From: a bacterium 210820-DFI.6.37 | GTDB taxonomy: Bacteria > Bacillota > Clostridia > Peptostreptococcales > Anaerovoracaceae | Direction of reading: 5' to 3' | DNA: 64,000 nucleotides | NCBI GenBank assembly: GCA_020558355.1 | Contig: JAJCKG010000003.1 | Location: 62,001 to 126,000, forward strand | Shown: in pieces, positions 7,207 through 14,303 of the stretch | How positions within the stretch are numbered: the stretch's first letter is position 1 | Layout: every line of letters starts with the position of its first letter | Translations under genes and position numbers: made by a program | Notes under the pieces: generated by a model | The model's input: the letters and a program-made list of their open reading frames with translations, nothing else | What the model was told of the DNA's origin: nothing | Databases searched by the model: none

Positions 7207-8835
7207 TTATTTGCCGATTTTTCGCAGGATGGCGTCGATTCGCTTTCCCTGCGGTAAATTTAATAGTTCCCGCCTTGTGACAGCGCCGGTAACAATCAGC
7301 AGAATAAAGTATAGGAAAGCTGCCAGTAAAATCGCTATCAGTACTGCAGCCCTGCTTCCGTCCAGCAGTAAATACAACGCCTTATAGCTTCCCGCCGCAA
7401 AGAGAGCCATGGCGCCTGTACAGAAAGCCGGTTTGATAATCGTTGTAACCAAATCGCATTTTAAGCCGGTGTATCGCTTTACCGCAAGCCAGTTCAGAAT
7501 GGAAGCGAGTAAGTACGCAGATACGGTACCTATCGCCGCGCCGTCGATCCCCAGCAACGGAACCAGAAACCAGGTTATTACAATTTTTAAGGCTACTCCC
7601 ACGGAAAGACTTACAACCGGAATCATCTGCTTTCCAATTCCCTGCAGAATACTGGTCAAGGTCTGAACGACTGACAGAAAAACAACTCCGGCGGAAAGAA
7701 CCATCAGGCAGGAAGCCGCATTGGCCGCGCTGTCCGCCTGATAGGGGTAAATCAGCAGTAAAATGGGCTTGGCCAGGACCATCAGTCCAAGCGAGCAGGG
7801 CAGGCCCAGCATCAAAGCGACCCGAATCCCCGCAGCGGCATTCTTTTGCAAGTACTGGGCATCGCGCTTTTTATACGCCGCCGCAATGAGGGGCACCAGA
7901 CTCACCGCAACCGCCTGTGTAAGAACCTGCGGAAAATTAATCAGCGGCCCCGCAAATCCTGTAAGCTGACCATACAGACCTCTGGCTATTTCCGGCTCAA
8001 GCCCCGCGTCCATCAACCGCCTGCTGACAACTCCCGCGTCGATCAATCCTACAATGGGCATGATCGCGGCTCCAATGGTGATGGGCACAGCAATGACCGC
8101 TATCTTTTTTAAAATGGTTTTGCTGGATTCTTCCGCTTCCTTGTTTTCCGCCTTTATGCGCCGGATAAACCGCTTTCTCCTCCTATAGTAGAGGATAACA
8201 ATAAATACAAGTCCGCCAACTGCGCCAACTGCCGCTCCCATGGAAGCTCCCGCGGCGCCTTTTGCCTGGGGAGAAAACCCATCGAACAACACGCTTGCGA
8301 CCGCCCCCTGAAACATCACGTAAGCCAGAGCGACGCCTGCCGCGACCCGGAAGCCCTGTTCGATTACCTGGGATGCCGCCGTAGGCTTCATATCCTGCAT
8401 TCCCTGAAAATATCCCCGGTAGGACGCCATTAAGGGCACAAAAATCAACGCCGGGGAAACGCTCTTCATTGCCAGCGCCGCTTCCGGCAGGCTTATAAGG
8501 TTCGCAAAAGCTTCGGCTCCTGAAAAGGTAATGAGAAAAGACAGAGCGCCAATGCCCAGCATGAGGCTTCTTGACAATTTAAAAATTCGGTGAGCTTCCC
8601 TGTATTTTCCAAAAGCTATATTTTCTGAAACCATTTTTGAGATTGCGACAGGGATTCCCGCGGTAGAGAAAACCAGAAAAAAGTTGTATACATTATAGGC
8701 CGGGATAAAACTTGCCATACCGGTATCCCCAATGAGATTTGTGATGGGGATTTTGAAAGCCGCTCCCAGGACTTTTACAACCAGTCCCGCCGCCGCAAGG
8801 ACGGCGGCTCCCTGTAAGAAGGATTTTCGTTCCAT
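7207..8835 (-). CDS. SpoVB/MurJ-family polysaccharide or lipid II flippase
   Basis: The 542-residue product is a MOP-superfamily exporter with about 14 membrane segments, in the SpoVB/stage V sporulation branch (GYFQGMQDMKPTAASQVIEQ is a hallmark). Family members flip lipid-linked peptidoglycan or polysaccharide precursors across the membrane; SpoVB acts in spore cortex formation. I place the start at 8835 because AGGGAG lies nine bases before it and the encoded MERKSFLQGAAV is conserved in the duplicate scrap at 731-798; an upstream ATG at 8889 has no ribosome site. It stands alone within an accessory region, and its 5' end has been copied to the array edge. Confidence 0.85.
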   Translation of the reverse strand: MERKSFLQGAAVLAAAGLVVKVLGAAFKIPITNLIGDTGMASFIPAYNVYNFFLVFSTAGIPVAISKMVSENIAFGKYREAHRIFKLSRSLMLGIGALSFLITFSGAEAFANLISLPEAALAMKSVSPALIFVPLMASYRGYFQGMQDMKPTAASQVIEQGFRVAAGVALAYVMFQGAVASVLFDGFSPQAKGAAGASMGAAVGAVGGLVFIVILYYRRRKRFIRRIKAENKEAEESSKTILKKIAVIAVPITIGAAIMPIVGLIDAGVVSRRLMDAGLEPEIARGLYGQLTGFAGPLINFPQVLTQAVAVSLVPLIAAAYKKRDAQYLQKNAAAGIRVALMLGLPCSLGLMVLAKPILLLIYPYQADSAANAASCLMVLSAGVVFLSVVQTLTSILQGIGKQMIPVVSLSVGVALKIVITWFLVPLLGIDGAAIGTVSAYLLASILNWLAVKRYTGLKCDLVTTIIKPAFCTGAMALFAAGSYKALYLLLDGSRAAVLIAILLAAFLYFILLIVTGAVTRRELLNLPQGKRIDAILRKIGK

Positions 8836-8911
8836 ATCGGCACACTCCCTTAAACTATTTTCAATGGCTTGATGGCTACCACAAAGCATTACAACTTACA
8901 TTTACAGTATC

Positions 8912-9013
8912 CTACTTTTTCTTGGAAAACTTTTTTAAAACTAATATAACACACCCTATAATTATAGCTCCAAATCCAACCATTGTGATCAATGGCAAAA
9001 ACGTAACTAACAT
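8912..9013 (-). CDS. 33-residue single-pass membrane mini-protein
   Basis: Below the usual ORF length cutoff but well supported: AGGAGG stands six bases before ATG at 9013, and the product MLVTFLPLITMVGFGAIIIG... has one strong hydrophobic helix followed by the basic tail KKFSKKK, the usual topology of bacterial mini-membrane proteins. An in-frame ATG two codons upstream sits too near the ribosome site. Its leader and first codons are duplicated at 10547-10620, where the reading frame has been lost. Function unknown; small toxins, regulators and spore proteins all look like this. Confidence 0.6.
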   Translation of the reverse strand: MLVTFLPLITMVGFGAIIIGCVILVLKKFSKKK

Positions 9014-9077
9014 GTTCATCCTCCTTCTACTATACAATACTTACGGAAATTGAAGAACCACTCAACTTTTGGCAAAA
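9005..9077. repeat. Leader repeat, copy 1 (partner at 10547-10620)
   Basis: The 5' end of the mini-protein gene, its AGGAGG site and ~50 bp of upstream sequence (TACTATACAATACTTACGGAAA and following) are almost identical to 10547-10620. The shared block probably includes the promoter, with TATTGTATAGT as the likely -10 region on the minus strand. Positions 9078-9222 hold no gene that I can see. Confidence 0.75.
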
Positions 9078-9222
9078 TTTTTATTCATTTTTTCAAGGTT
9101 TTGTGTGCCGCCTGAAAGCCCAGCGGCTTGTCCCTATACTATATAAACGAAATGGGACGCTGTTTTGTGACCGGTTTTCTAAAAAAGTTTTGGTGCGCTT
9201 GGGAAAGTTCAAATTGCAAGAA

Positions 9223-9553
9223 TCACATTTCAGAAAAATACGCTTCTGCTAATTTTGCGTCTTCTTCCCGGTATTTTTCAGCTCCAGGCCCGCCCATCGT
9301 AACGCGGATGAGAAGCGGGAAGTTTTTTCTTCTATCCTTCAAATAGTTCTCGTCATCTGCCGCGGCCCCTTCCGATCTAAGGAAAACAGAATTCCCTTTA
9401 ATTATGGTATCAATATACATTTCCGCCATATCTTCACCATCAAAATGGATTTTCCCATTGTCACCCAGGTTATAAGTATTGGCTGTATAGTATACATAAA
9501 TCCTTGCGTTGTCACCTTCAGTTTCCATTCCCCTGAAGGAAATTTAATTTCAT
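9223..9553 (-). pseudogene. Decayed paralogue of the 3141-3779 lipoprotein family
   Basis: An ATG at 9553 with an upstream AAAGGA site opens a frame that ends after 11 codons (MKLNFLQGNGN). A shifted frame then runs 101 codons to 9223 and is acidic, ending LLIRVTMGG...KYREEDAKLAEAYFSEM. The EDAKL-xxx-YFS ending resembles residues ~140-150 of the lipoprotein at 3141-3779. No signal peptide remains. The leader upstream of 9553 is shared with the one upstream of the gene at 10666-11094. Likely a frameshifted remnant, although the 101-codon frame might be expressed from an internal start. Confidence 0.5.
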
Positions 9554-9555
9554 CC

Positions 9556-9592
9556 ACACCACGTCCTTTCTGTATTGAACACACACTTCCTT
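9556..9592. repeat. Leader repeat shared with 11148-11185
   Basis: CACACCACGTCCTTTCTGTATTGAACACACACTT here matches CACACCACGTCCTTCCTATATTGAACACACATCC at 11148-11185. Each copy lies upstream of a minus-strand frame, so this is likely a copied promoter or leader. The rest of 9593-9761 is AT-rich with no gene visible. Confidence 0.6.
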
Positions 9593-9761
9593 TATTAATT
9601 AGACGCAAAAACCATCAAATAGTTTCATTTTTTCTAAATTTTTTAAGATTTAGCCAGTTATGTAAATTTCATTTTCTCGGCCCACCGTAGCCATTGCTTT
9701 CCGTAAGAGCCCTTGGGAGTGCCGACAGAGCCTTATCCTGGTCGTATAATCAGTTCGGTTT

Positions 9762-9865
9762 TCACGGAGATGGAACTTGTTCCAGGAGCGGCAGACTAAG
9801 CTCATTAAGTTCCTCAATAACATCTTTTAATCTAATATGTAAGGCACGGTTTGGCGCAGGCAGTA
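9762..9865 (-). pseudogene. Second C-terminal scrap of the secreted-protein family
   Basis: Reading up from TGA at 9762 gives LPAPNRALH, IRLKDVIEELNELSLPLLEQ and VPSP, clearly the same C-terminus as at 4226 and 6058. It is closest to the 6058 scrap in the part before IRL. The block just upstream (9856-9895) contains an imperfect inverted repeat TTTGGCGCAGGC...GCCTGCGTCAAA. No upstream coding sequence remains. Confidence 0.7.
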
Positions 9866-9941
9866 CAGCTGCCGCCTGCGTCAAACCGCAAATTTATCTT
9901 CCTTTTAAGCACATCTTTAAAGTAGCAATTATAACCTTTTT

Positions 9942-10514
9942 CTAACAGCTTCTTATATGCTCAACAACTGGATTTCCTTTCAATAATAATTTTTGATCCA
10001 GCCAATTAAACCCTACTTTAAAAATTTTAAATAGCGAATATCCTATAAAGGCCCCGAAAAAATTGCATACTACATCCGTAATATCCACCGATCGAAAAGT
10101 ATACCCCGCATACAGCGCAGAAACAAGCTGCCCCAGTTCTATGGCTACTCCGAACACAAAACCACTTATACACATTTTTTTGTAAGTGCCCTTTATCAAA
10201 AATGGCAGCCCAAAGCCTAATGGAATTGTCATAATAATATTTAGAAGGCAAGTCCAATCAAAGCCCATTTTAAAAGGAATAAAATTCATTTCCCGCCAAA
10301 CATTTTGTCCATCGAAAAATCTTTCTCCATACCCTTCTACCGCATGGATCGGAAATTGTGTACAAGAAATAACTTCTCCTAAGTAAACCCACATCGCCGC
10401 AAGGAAAAACAAATATATGATTTCTTTTTTTCGCTTTATCTTAAAATAAGCCGCAAATGCAAAATATAAGCAGATAAAGCTAATTAATCGCCACCCGTTA
10501 AAACTATATACCAT
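9942..10514 (-). CDS. VanZ-family membrane protein
   Basis: This protein of 190 residues has four to five membrane segments and the VanZ-like core: a loop FIPFKMGFDW, NIIMTIPLGFGLPFL, GFVFGVAIELGQL, then RSVDITDVVCNFFGAFIGY. The DxxDVxxNxxGxxxGY pattern and the ExxQ helix define the family. VanZ gives low-level teicoplanin resistance in Enterococcus; most chromosomal members have unknown roles. The N-terminal hydrophobic segment and start are as expected. It is the most intact gene of the 9-11 kb stretch. Confidence 0.8.
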   Translation of the reverse strand: MVYSFNGWRLISFICLYFAFAAYFKIKRKKEIIYLFFLAAMWVYLGEVISCTQFPIHAVEGYGERFFDGQNVWREMNFIPFKMGFDWTCLLNIIMTIPLGFGLPFLIKGTYKKMCISGFVFGVAIELGQLVSALYAGYTFRSVDITDVVCNFFGAFIGYSLFKIFKVGFNWLDQKLLLKGNPVVEHIRSC

Positions 10515-10546
10515 TTCTGTTCCTCTCTATAAAAATAGAATAGGGG

Positions 10547-10620
10547 AAAAACGTAACTAACTTGTTCATCCTCCTTCTACTATACAATACTTACGGAAAT
10601 TGAAGAACCACCCAACTTTT
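10547..10620. repeat. Leader repeat, copy 2 (broken copy of the 8912-9013 gene start)
   Basis: The AGGAGG site and an ATG (MNKLVTFFP...) are preserved, but after nine codons the sequence departs from the mini-protein gene and reaches a stop within 22 codons, just before the VanZ-like gene. It may now act as that gene's promoter and leader. Confidence 0.65.
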
Positions 10621-10665
10621 TACTTGTTTTTTTTAATATTCATTTACTTTACCTCTCGATTTGTT

Positions 10666-11094
10666 TCACCCATTAGTAACATATAAAGATTCATACCAAT
10701 TCGCTGTCCACAGTAATACGAAAATTCCCCAGAATATAAAAGAGACATATGTTTTATCTCTGTTTTTAAAATATCCGATAATACCCAAGATAAGGATTAT
10801 GTAACCTATATTCCCCGCAGCCGGCATGGAGACATCGATACCATTTGCAATTAACGAAATGAGGGTCATAGATATCAGGACAATTACGCCTGATAAAATT
10901 TCAAGCTTCTTCCATGTATTAGTATGAAACCGACAAAATATCCATAGTGCCACAGCATATAAGATACCACAAAGAATAAAACCAAACGCAAATCGATCTG
11001 TTGGCGCATTTTCATTTGCCACATGAAAAAACCTTAATTGATCGATTAGAAATATCGCATTTATTAACAGCGTTATAAATTTAACTTTATGCAT
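10666..11094 (-). CDS. Four-pass membrane protein, unknown function
   Basis: The 142-residue chain has four hydrophobic segments (FITLLINAIFLID, FAFGFILCGILYAVALWIFC, LSGVIVLISMTLISLIA, and IGYIILILGIIGYF with VSFIFWGIFVLLW). GAAAGG precedes the ATG at 11094. A copied leader (11148-11185) shared with the decayed frame at 9223-9553 lies upstream. No family recognised; the setting among short accessory membrane genes suggests a variable locus. Confidence 0.55.
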   Translation of the reverse strand: MHKVKFITLLINAIFLIDQLRFFHVANENAPTDRFAFGFILCGILYAVALWIFCRFHTNTWKKLEILSGVIVLISMTLISLIANGIDVSMPAAGNIGYIILILGIIGYFKNRDKTYVSFIFWGIFVLLWTANWYESLYVTNG

Positions 11095-11304
11095 ATCTTA
11101 ACCTTTCTTCCACCTACAACCATGTTATACTTACCAAACACCCATACACACCACGTCCTTCCTATATTGAACACACATCCTTACCTTTTTTATCCTTTCC
11201 TGCCTTTTGTCCATCGTCCGCACGACTTACATCACACCCTACACATAAAATATCATGCTTGTCTATATATGTCAACAAAATATATTAATAACAAATTCAT
11301 ATAT

Positions 11305-11333
11305 TTGACGAACCTATGCTAATATGTTATTCT
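11305..11333 (+). promoter_or_regulatory. Promoter of the PadR operon
   Basis: TTGACG (11305-11310), a 17-bp spacer and TATTCT (11328-11333) fit a sigma-A promoter about 55 bp before the PadR start. The rest of the divergent gap 11095-11389 is AT-rich with no other gene seen. PadR proteins usually repress their own promoter, so an operator is expected here, but I see no clear dyad. Confidence 0.6.
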
Positions 11334-11389
11334 AAATAATATAGAAAGCATCCATTAAAAACTTTCTATTTCAACATTTAGGGGATCAA

Positions 11390-11749
11390 ATGAAAAAACA
11401 GGGAGTCAATGAAAAAACAGAACATCTGAATAATTTCGAAGCGCAGTTCAAGCGTTCGACCATTCCCCTTTTAGTGCTCCAGCTTTTATCCGAGCGGGAA
11501 ATGTACGCTTATGAAATGATTCAGGAAGCGCAAAGGAGAAGTGATGGCGCGTATAAAATGCCCCTCCTTTATACCGTACTTACAAAATTAAAAAATCAGG
11601 GGTATGTTGTGGAAAGCCGTCATGAAATCTCAGAAGCCAACAGGACGCGCGTTTATTACAGGATCACAGAGGAAGGACGCCATTATCTTTCGGAGCTGAA
11701 AGAGCTTTATTCTGTATTGACAGCGGCAGTTGAAAAAATTGTGTATTAG
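11390..11749 (+). CDS. PadR-family transcriptional regulator
   Basis: A 119-residue winged-helix protein. The PadR pattern is plain: TIPLLVLQLLSEREMYAYEM (helices 1-2), Q(E)AQRRSDGAYKMPLLYTVL (recognition helix region), L-KNQGYV and the wing RVYYRITEEGRHYLSEL, then a short dimerising helix. These repressors often control the membrane or transport gene that follows them. Here the next two genes are a cytoplasmic-domain membrane protein and a small membrane protein, the usual PadR-operon layout in gut Clostridia. GGGGATCAA precedes the ATG. Confidence 0.9.
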   Translation: MKKQGVNEKTEHLNNFEAQFKRSTIPLLVLQLLSEREMYAYEMIQEAQRRSDGAYKMPLLYTVLTKLKNQGYVVESRHEISEANRTRVYYRITEEGRHYLSELKELYSVLTAAVEKIVY

Positions 11750-11773
11750 TTGTATTTATTAAGAGGAAGCACC

Positions 11774-12190
11774 ATGGAAAAAAACGCAGTTATCGATCTT
11801 TATATCCACCAGGTAAAGAAGGAGCTTTACCGGCTTGCTCCGGCGGACGCCTTCCTTGCGGCGTTACGGGAAAGCCTTCATGATTATGCGGATCACAACC
11901 CGAACTGTACCTTGGAAGATCTGATCCATCAGTTTGGCTCACCCCAAGAGACAGCCAGAGAATTCCTTGACAGTATGGAGGATATTCCGCCGAAGGCAAG
12001 AGCCCGTAAGAAGCGGTTCCGCTGGATTATTACAGCGGTACTCGCAGTTCTTTTGGTTGCCGCCATTGCTCATTGTATAGATCTTTCCAGACAGGAACAG
12101 AGTATGGCCAGTGAGATAATCGAAATCTATGAGGATGGAGAACTGGTCGAAACGGTTCCAGGAGACGCTTCCCCGCAAGAAGAGAGGTAA
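11774..12190 (+). CDS. PadR-operon membrane protein (DUF6120/HAAS-like)
   Basis: Protein of 138 residues, starting at ATG 11774 after GAGGAAG; the frame extends eight codons upstream but lacks a ribosome site there. Residues 1-80 form a helical cytosolic domain with LRESLHDYADHNPNCTLEDLIHQFGSP, the pattern seen in HAAS/DUF1700-like domains that accompany PadR regulators. A membrane segment (WIITAVLAVLLVAAIAHCI) follows, then a short acidic outside tail. The domain may bind the PadR partner or sense the membrane; this is inference from its constant neighbourhood. Confidence 0.7.
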   Translation: MEKNAVIDLYIHQVKKELYRLAPADAFLAALRESLHDYADHNPNCTLEDLIHQFGSPQETAREFLDSMEDIPPKARARKKRFRWIITAVLAVLLVAAIAHCIDLSRQEQSMASEIIEIYEDGELVETVPGDASPQEER

Positions 12191-12199
12191 GTGTGTATT

Positions 12200-12556
12200 A
12201 TGAAAAAACGTCTTATATGGGTTATCCTTTCGTTATTGTTGTTATGCGCCACAGGGGGAGAATTATACTGGTCCGGATACATCAGGGACAACTTCAGTCT
12301 GATGGGAAAGACTCTGGAGCTGGATATTTTATGGCTGTTCTTCATTCTTATAATAGGAGCAGTAATCATAGTCTCCATTAAAAAAATTTTTTATAAATTA
12401 CCATTTCAATACATCGCGAAAATTATTATTATTATAGTTTTATTTTGTTGCGTATTTGAAGGGGGATATTTATATGGAAAATATGGGACAATGAACAACC
12501 AAACGGAAGCGGATTCTAGAACAAAGCCGGCTTCGCCGATTTATGTCCAGCGGTAG
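12200..12556 (+). CDS. Small membrane protein of the PadR operon
   Basis: A 118-residue protein with three membrane segments (LIWVILSLLLLCATGG, ILWLFFILIIGAVIIV, YIAKIIIIIVLFCCVF) and a short polar C-terminus. I prefer ATG 12200; an in-frame GTG at 12191 is nearer to GAGAGG and cannot be excluded. It overlaps nothing and lies 9 bp after the preceding gene, so it is the third gene of the operon. Function unknown. Confidence 0.6.
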   Translation: MKKRLIWVILSLLLLCATGGELYWSGYIRDNFSLMGKTLELDILWLFFILIIGAVIIVSIKKIFYKLPFQYIAKIIIIIVLFCCVFEGGYLYGKYGTMNNQTEADSRTKPASPIYVQR

Positions 12557-12570
12557 ACTTTGTTGATATT

Positions 12571-12730
12571 CCGGAAATATCGAAAACGATATTTCCTACA
12601 TAATAAAAAACGAATGGATCGTAGGAATATCCTTAAATGAATTAAAAAATATATAAATAATGGTGAATTACAAAGAATCCAATCTTATGACATTAAATCA
12701 CTTCAAAAATATTACGATACGACATATTAG
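12571..12730 (+). pseudogene. Decayed C-terminal coding remnant
   Basis: Two overlapping frames together read NIENDISYIIKNEWIVGISL-NELKN and, after a one-base shift near 12650, NNGELQRIQSYDIKSLQKYY-DTTY followed by TAG at 12730. The amino-acid composition and the clean stop look like a former protein C-terminus. No start remains because it follows directly on the stop of the preceding membrane gene. I do not recognise the parent family. Confidence 0.45.
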
Positions 12731-12750
12731 TAAAACGGAAATCCACCTCT

Positions 12751-12799
12751 AGGAAAACCCCTGCCACACGCGCAAAAAGCGCGTGGCAGGGGTTTTCCT
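12751..12799. terminator. Strong bidirectional intrinsic terminator
   Basis: AGGAAAACCCCTGCCAC pairs with GTGGCAGGGGTTTTCCT around a GCGC-AAAAA-GCGC apex. T-rich sequence follows on the plus strand and A-rich on the other side, so it can end both the PadR operon and the minus-strand genes to its right. Confidence 0.9.
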
Positions 12800-12813
12800 T
12801 TCATCGCCTATCC

Positions 12814-12962
12814 TTAGTCGTCCACGCCGACCATTACAGAAGTGGCTTTGATCACCGCGTAGGCTTCTTTTCCAACTTCCAGGCCCAGTTCCTTAATGGA
12901 GGTCATGGAAATCGTAGAGCTGATTTTATTGCCTCCGCCCGCGCCTATGCGGGATACCAGAT
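12814..12962 (-). pseudogene. 3' end of a Mop/TOBE molybdate-binding protein gene
   Basis: The minus strand encodes LVSRIGAGGGNKISSTISMT, SIKELGLEVGKEAYAVIKAT, SVMVGVDD and a stop at 12814. This is the second half of a ~70-residue Mop (TOBE-type molybdate/tungstate-binding) protein, with the family hallmark GNKI-SxIS, LGL-xxG-xxAYAVIKATSVM(I/V)G. The first ~20 codons and the start are gone; the sequence runs directly into the antiporter gene, whose last residues are read from the Mop DNA in another frame. Mop proteins store molybdate for molybdenum enzymes; an XdhC-like maturation factor is encoded at 23.4 kb. Confidence 0.8.
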
Positions 12963-14255
12963 TTTTTTCGTAACTATGTAGCAGGCAGGGATCAGGTAAA
13001 GCAGGACCGCGTAAGGCAGGGCGCTGATGCCGACCCCCAGCATTCCCAGCGGTACAGTGCAGGCGATGGCCCAGGGCATCAACCCTGCCGTTACAATGAC
13101 AGAGTTTTCAATATCCATGGCCAGCTCCTCCCGACTGGCTCCCCTCTTTTCGTAAGGAGCCGCCAGCAGATCGCTGCACATGATAGACGCGATGGTCTGA
13201 TTGCAGAAAATACCGGTTGCCGCAATGCCAGTCACCAGCATAACGCCGAATTTTCCGATATGGCTCATCAGCCGTTCCAGCAGCGCCTGAATACTTTCCA
13301 GCATTTGTGTGCCGCTGAATATCCCCGAATAGGAGCAAGACAGCAGCACGATCCCGCATACTTCCAGCATAGATACCATTCCCCCACCATTCAGAATCTC
13401 TCCCAGATTGCCGCTTTTAGCAGTGTATCCTAAAACAGCAAACTGAAAGGTTTCCACAAAGGACAGCCCCTGCGCGAAGATGGACACTGCCGCCGCGCTG
13501 AGAACGCTGGCGGTCATAGCGATCATCACGCTGACCTTAAAGAGAGGAAGCACCAGCATGAGAACCGCCGGAACGATCAGCCACAGATTGATAGAAAAAT
13601 CGCTCCGCAGCGCGTCCAGAATCGCTTCATCCACATGGCTGATGGGATGCTTTATGGAAAGCAGCAGATAGATCCCCGCCGACAGAATCAGCGGAAAAAG
13701 ACCTGTTTTCATCATCAGCTTTACATTATCATACAGCTTTGTATGGGTCACTGCCGCTACCAGATTGGCGCTGGAGGAAGCGGGGGAAGCCCGGTCGCCA
13801 AAGTAGACGCCCGACATGACAGCCCCGGCAGTGACGATTTCACTGACGCCTCCGCTTCTGGCCAGAGCCATAAAAATCACCCCTACCGTACCGGCCACAC
13901 CGAAGGAGGTCCCCAGAGCGTAGGACAGCAGGCAGGCCAGCAGAAAGGTAATCATGATAAACATGGAAGGCGTAATAATCTGAATCCCATAATAAACGAA
14001 GAAAGTAATCGTTCCGGCAGACCGCCACAGCGCAGTCAGAAAACCGATCATCAGCAGCACCCGGATCACCACCAGCGAATCTCCGGCGCCTTTCAGCGCC
14101 ATTCCCGCTGTCTGCCGGAACGAAAATCCTTTATGAAGCGCCACTATGTAAAAGCAGACAAACCCTGCCAGCAGGGGCAGCAGCATAGGCCCATCCGCAA
14201 GGAGACAGGCCACCATAGCCCCAATAAATATAAGAAACGCAATCAGAACATCCAA
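12945..14255 (-). CDS. NhaC-family antiporter, C-terminus altered by a deletion junction
   Basis: A 436-residue protein with about 11 membrane segments. The NhaC/ArcD-like pattern GVYFGDRASPASSSANLVAAVTHT is the family signature. Members exchange Na+/H+ or amino-acid and organic-acid pairs. The gene starts 48 bp after the PLP decarboxylase, so the pair may be a decarboxylation module in which this protein swaps the substrate for the amine product. The ending KKIWYPA is odd: WYPA and the stop come from Mop-gene DNA, so a deletion removed the natural end. Only a few residues appear to be affected, and function may survive. Confidence 0.8.
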   Translation of the reverse strand: MDVLIAFLIFIGAMVACLLADGPMLLPLLAGFVCFYIVALHKGFSFRQTAGMALKGAGDSLVVIRVLLMIGFLTALWRSAGTITFFVYYGIQIITPSMFIMITFLLACLLSYALGTSFGVAGTVGVIFMALARSGGVSEIVTAGAVMSGVYFGDRASPASSSANLVAAVTHTKLYDNVKLMMKTGLFPLILSAGIYLLLSIKHPISHVDEAILDALRSDFSINLWLIVPAVLMLVLPLFKVSVMIAMTASVLSAAAVSIFAQGLSFVETFQFAVLGYTAKSGNLGEILNGGGMVSMLEVCGIVLLSCSYSGIFSGTQMLESIQALLERLMSHIGKFGVMLVTGIAATGIFCNQTIASIMCSDLLAAPYEKRGASREELAMDIENSVIVTAGLMPWAIACTVPLGMLGVGISALPYAVLLYLIPACYIVTKKIWYPA

Positions 14256-14303
14256 AGCTTCACCTATTACCTTTTCATTTACGCAAACAACTCATTCATC
14301 CAA

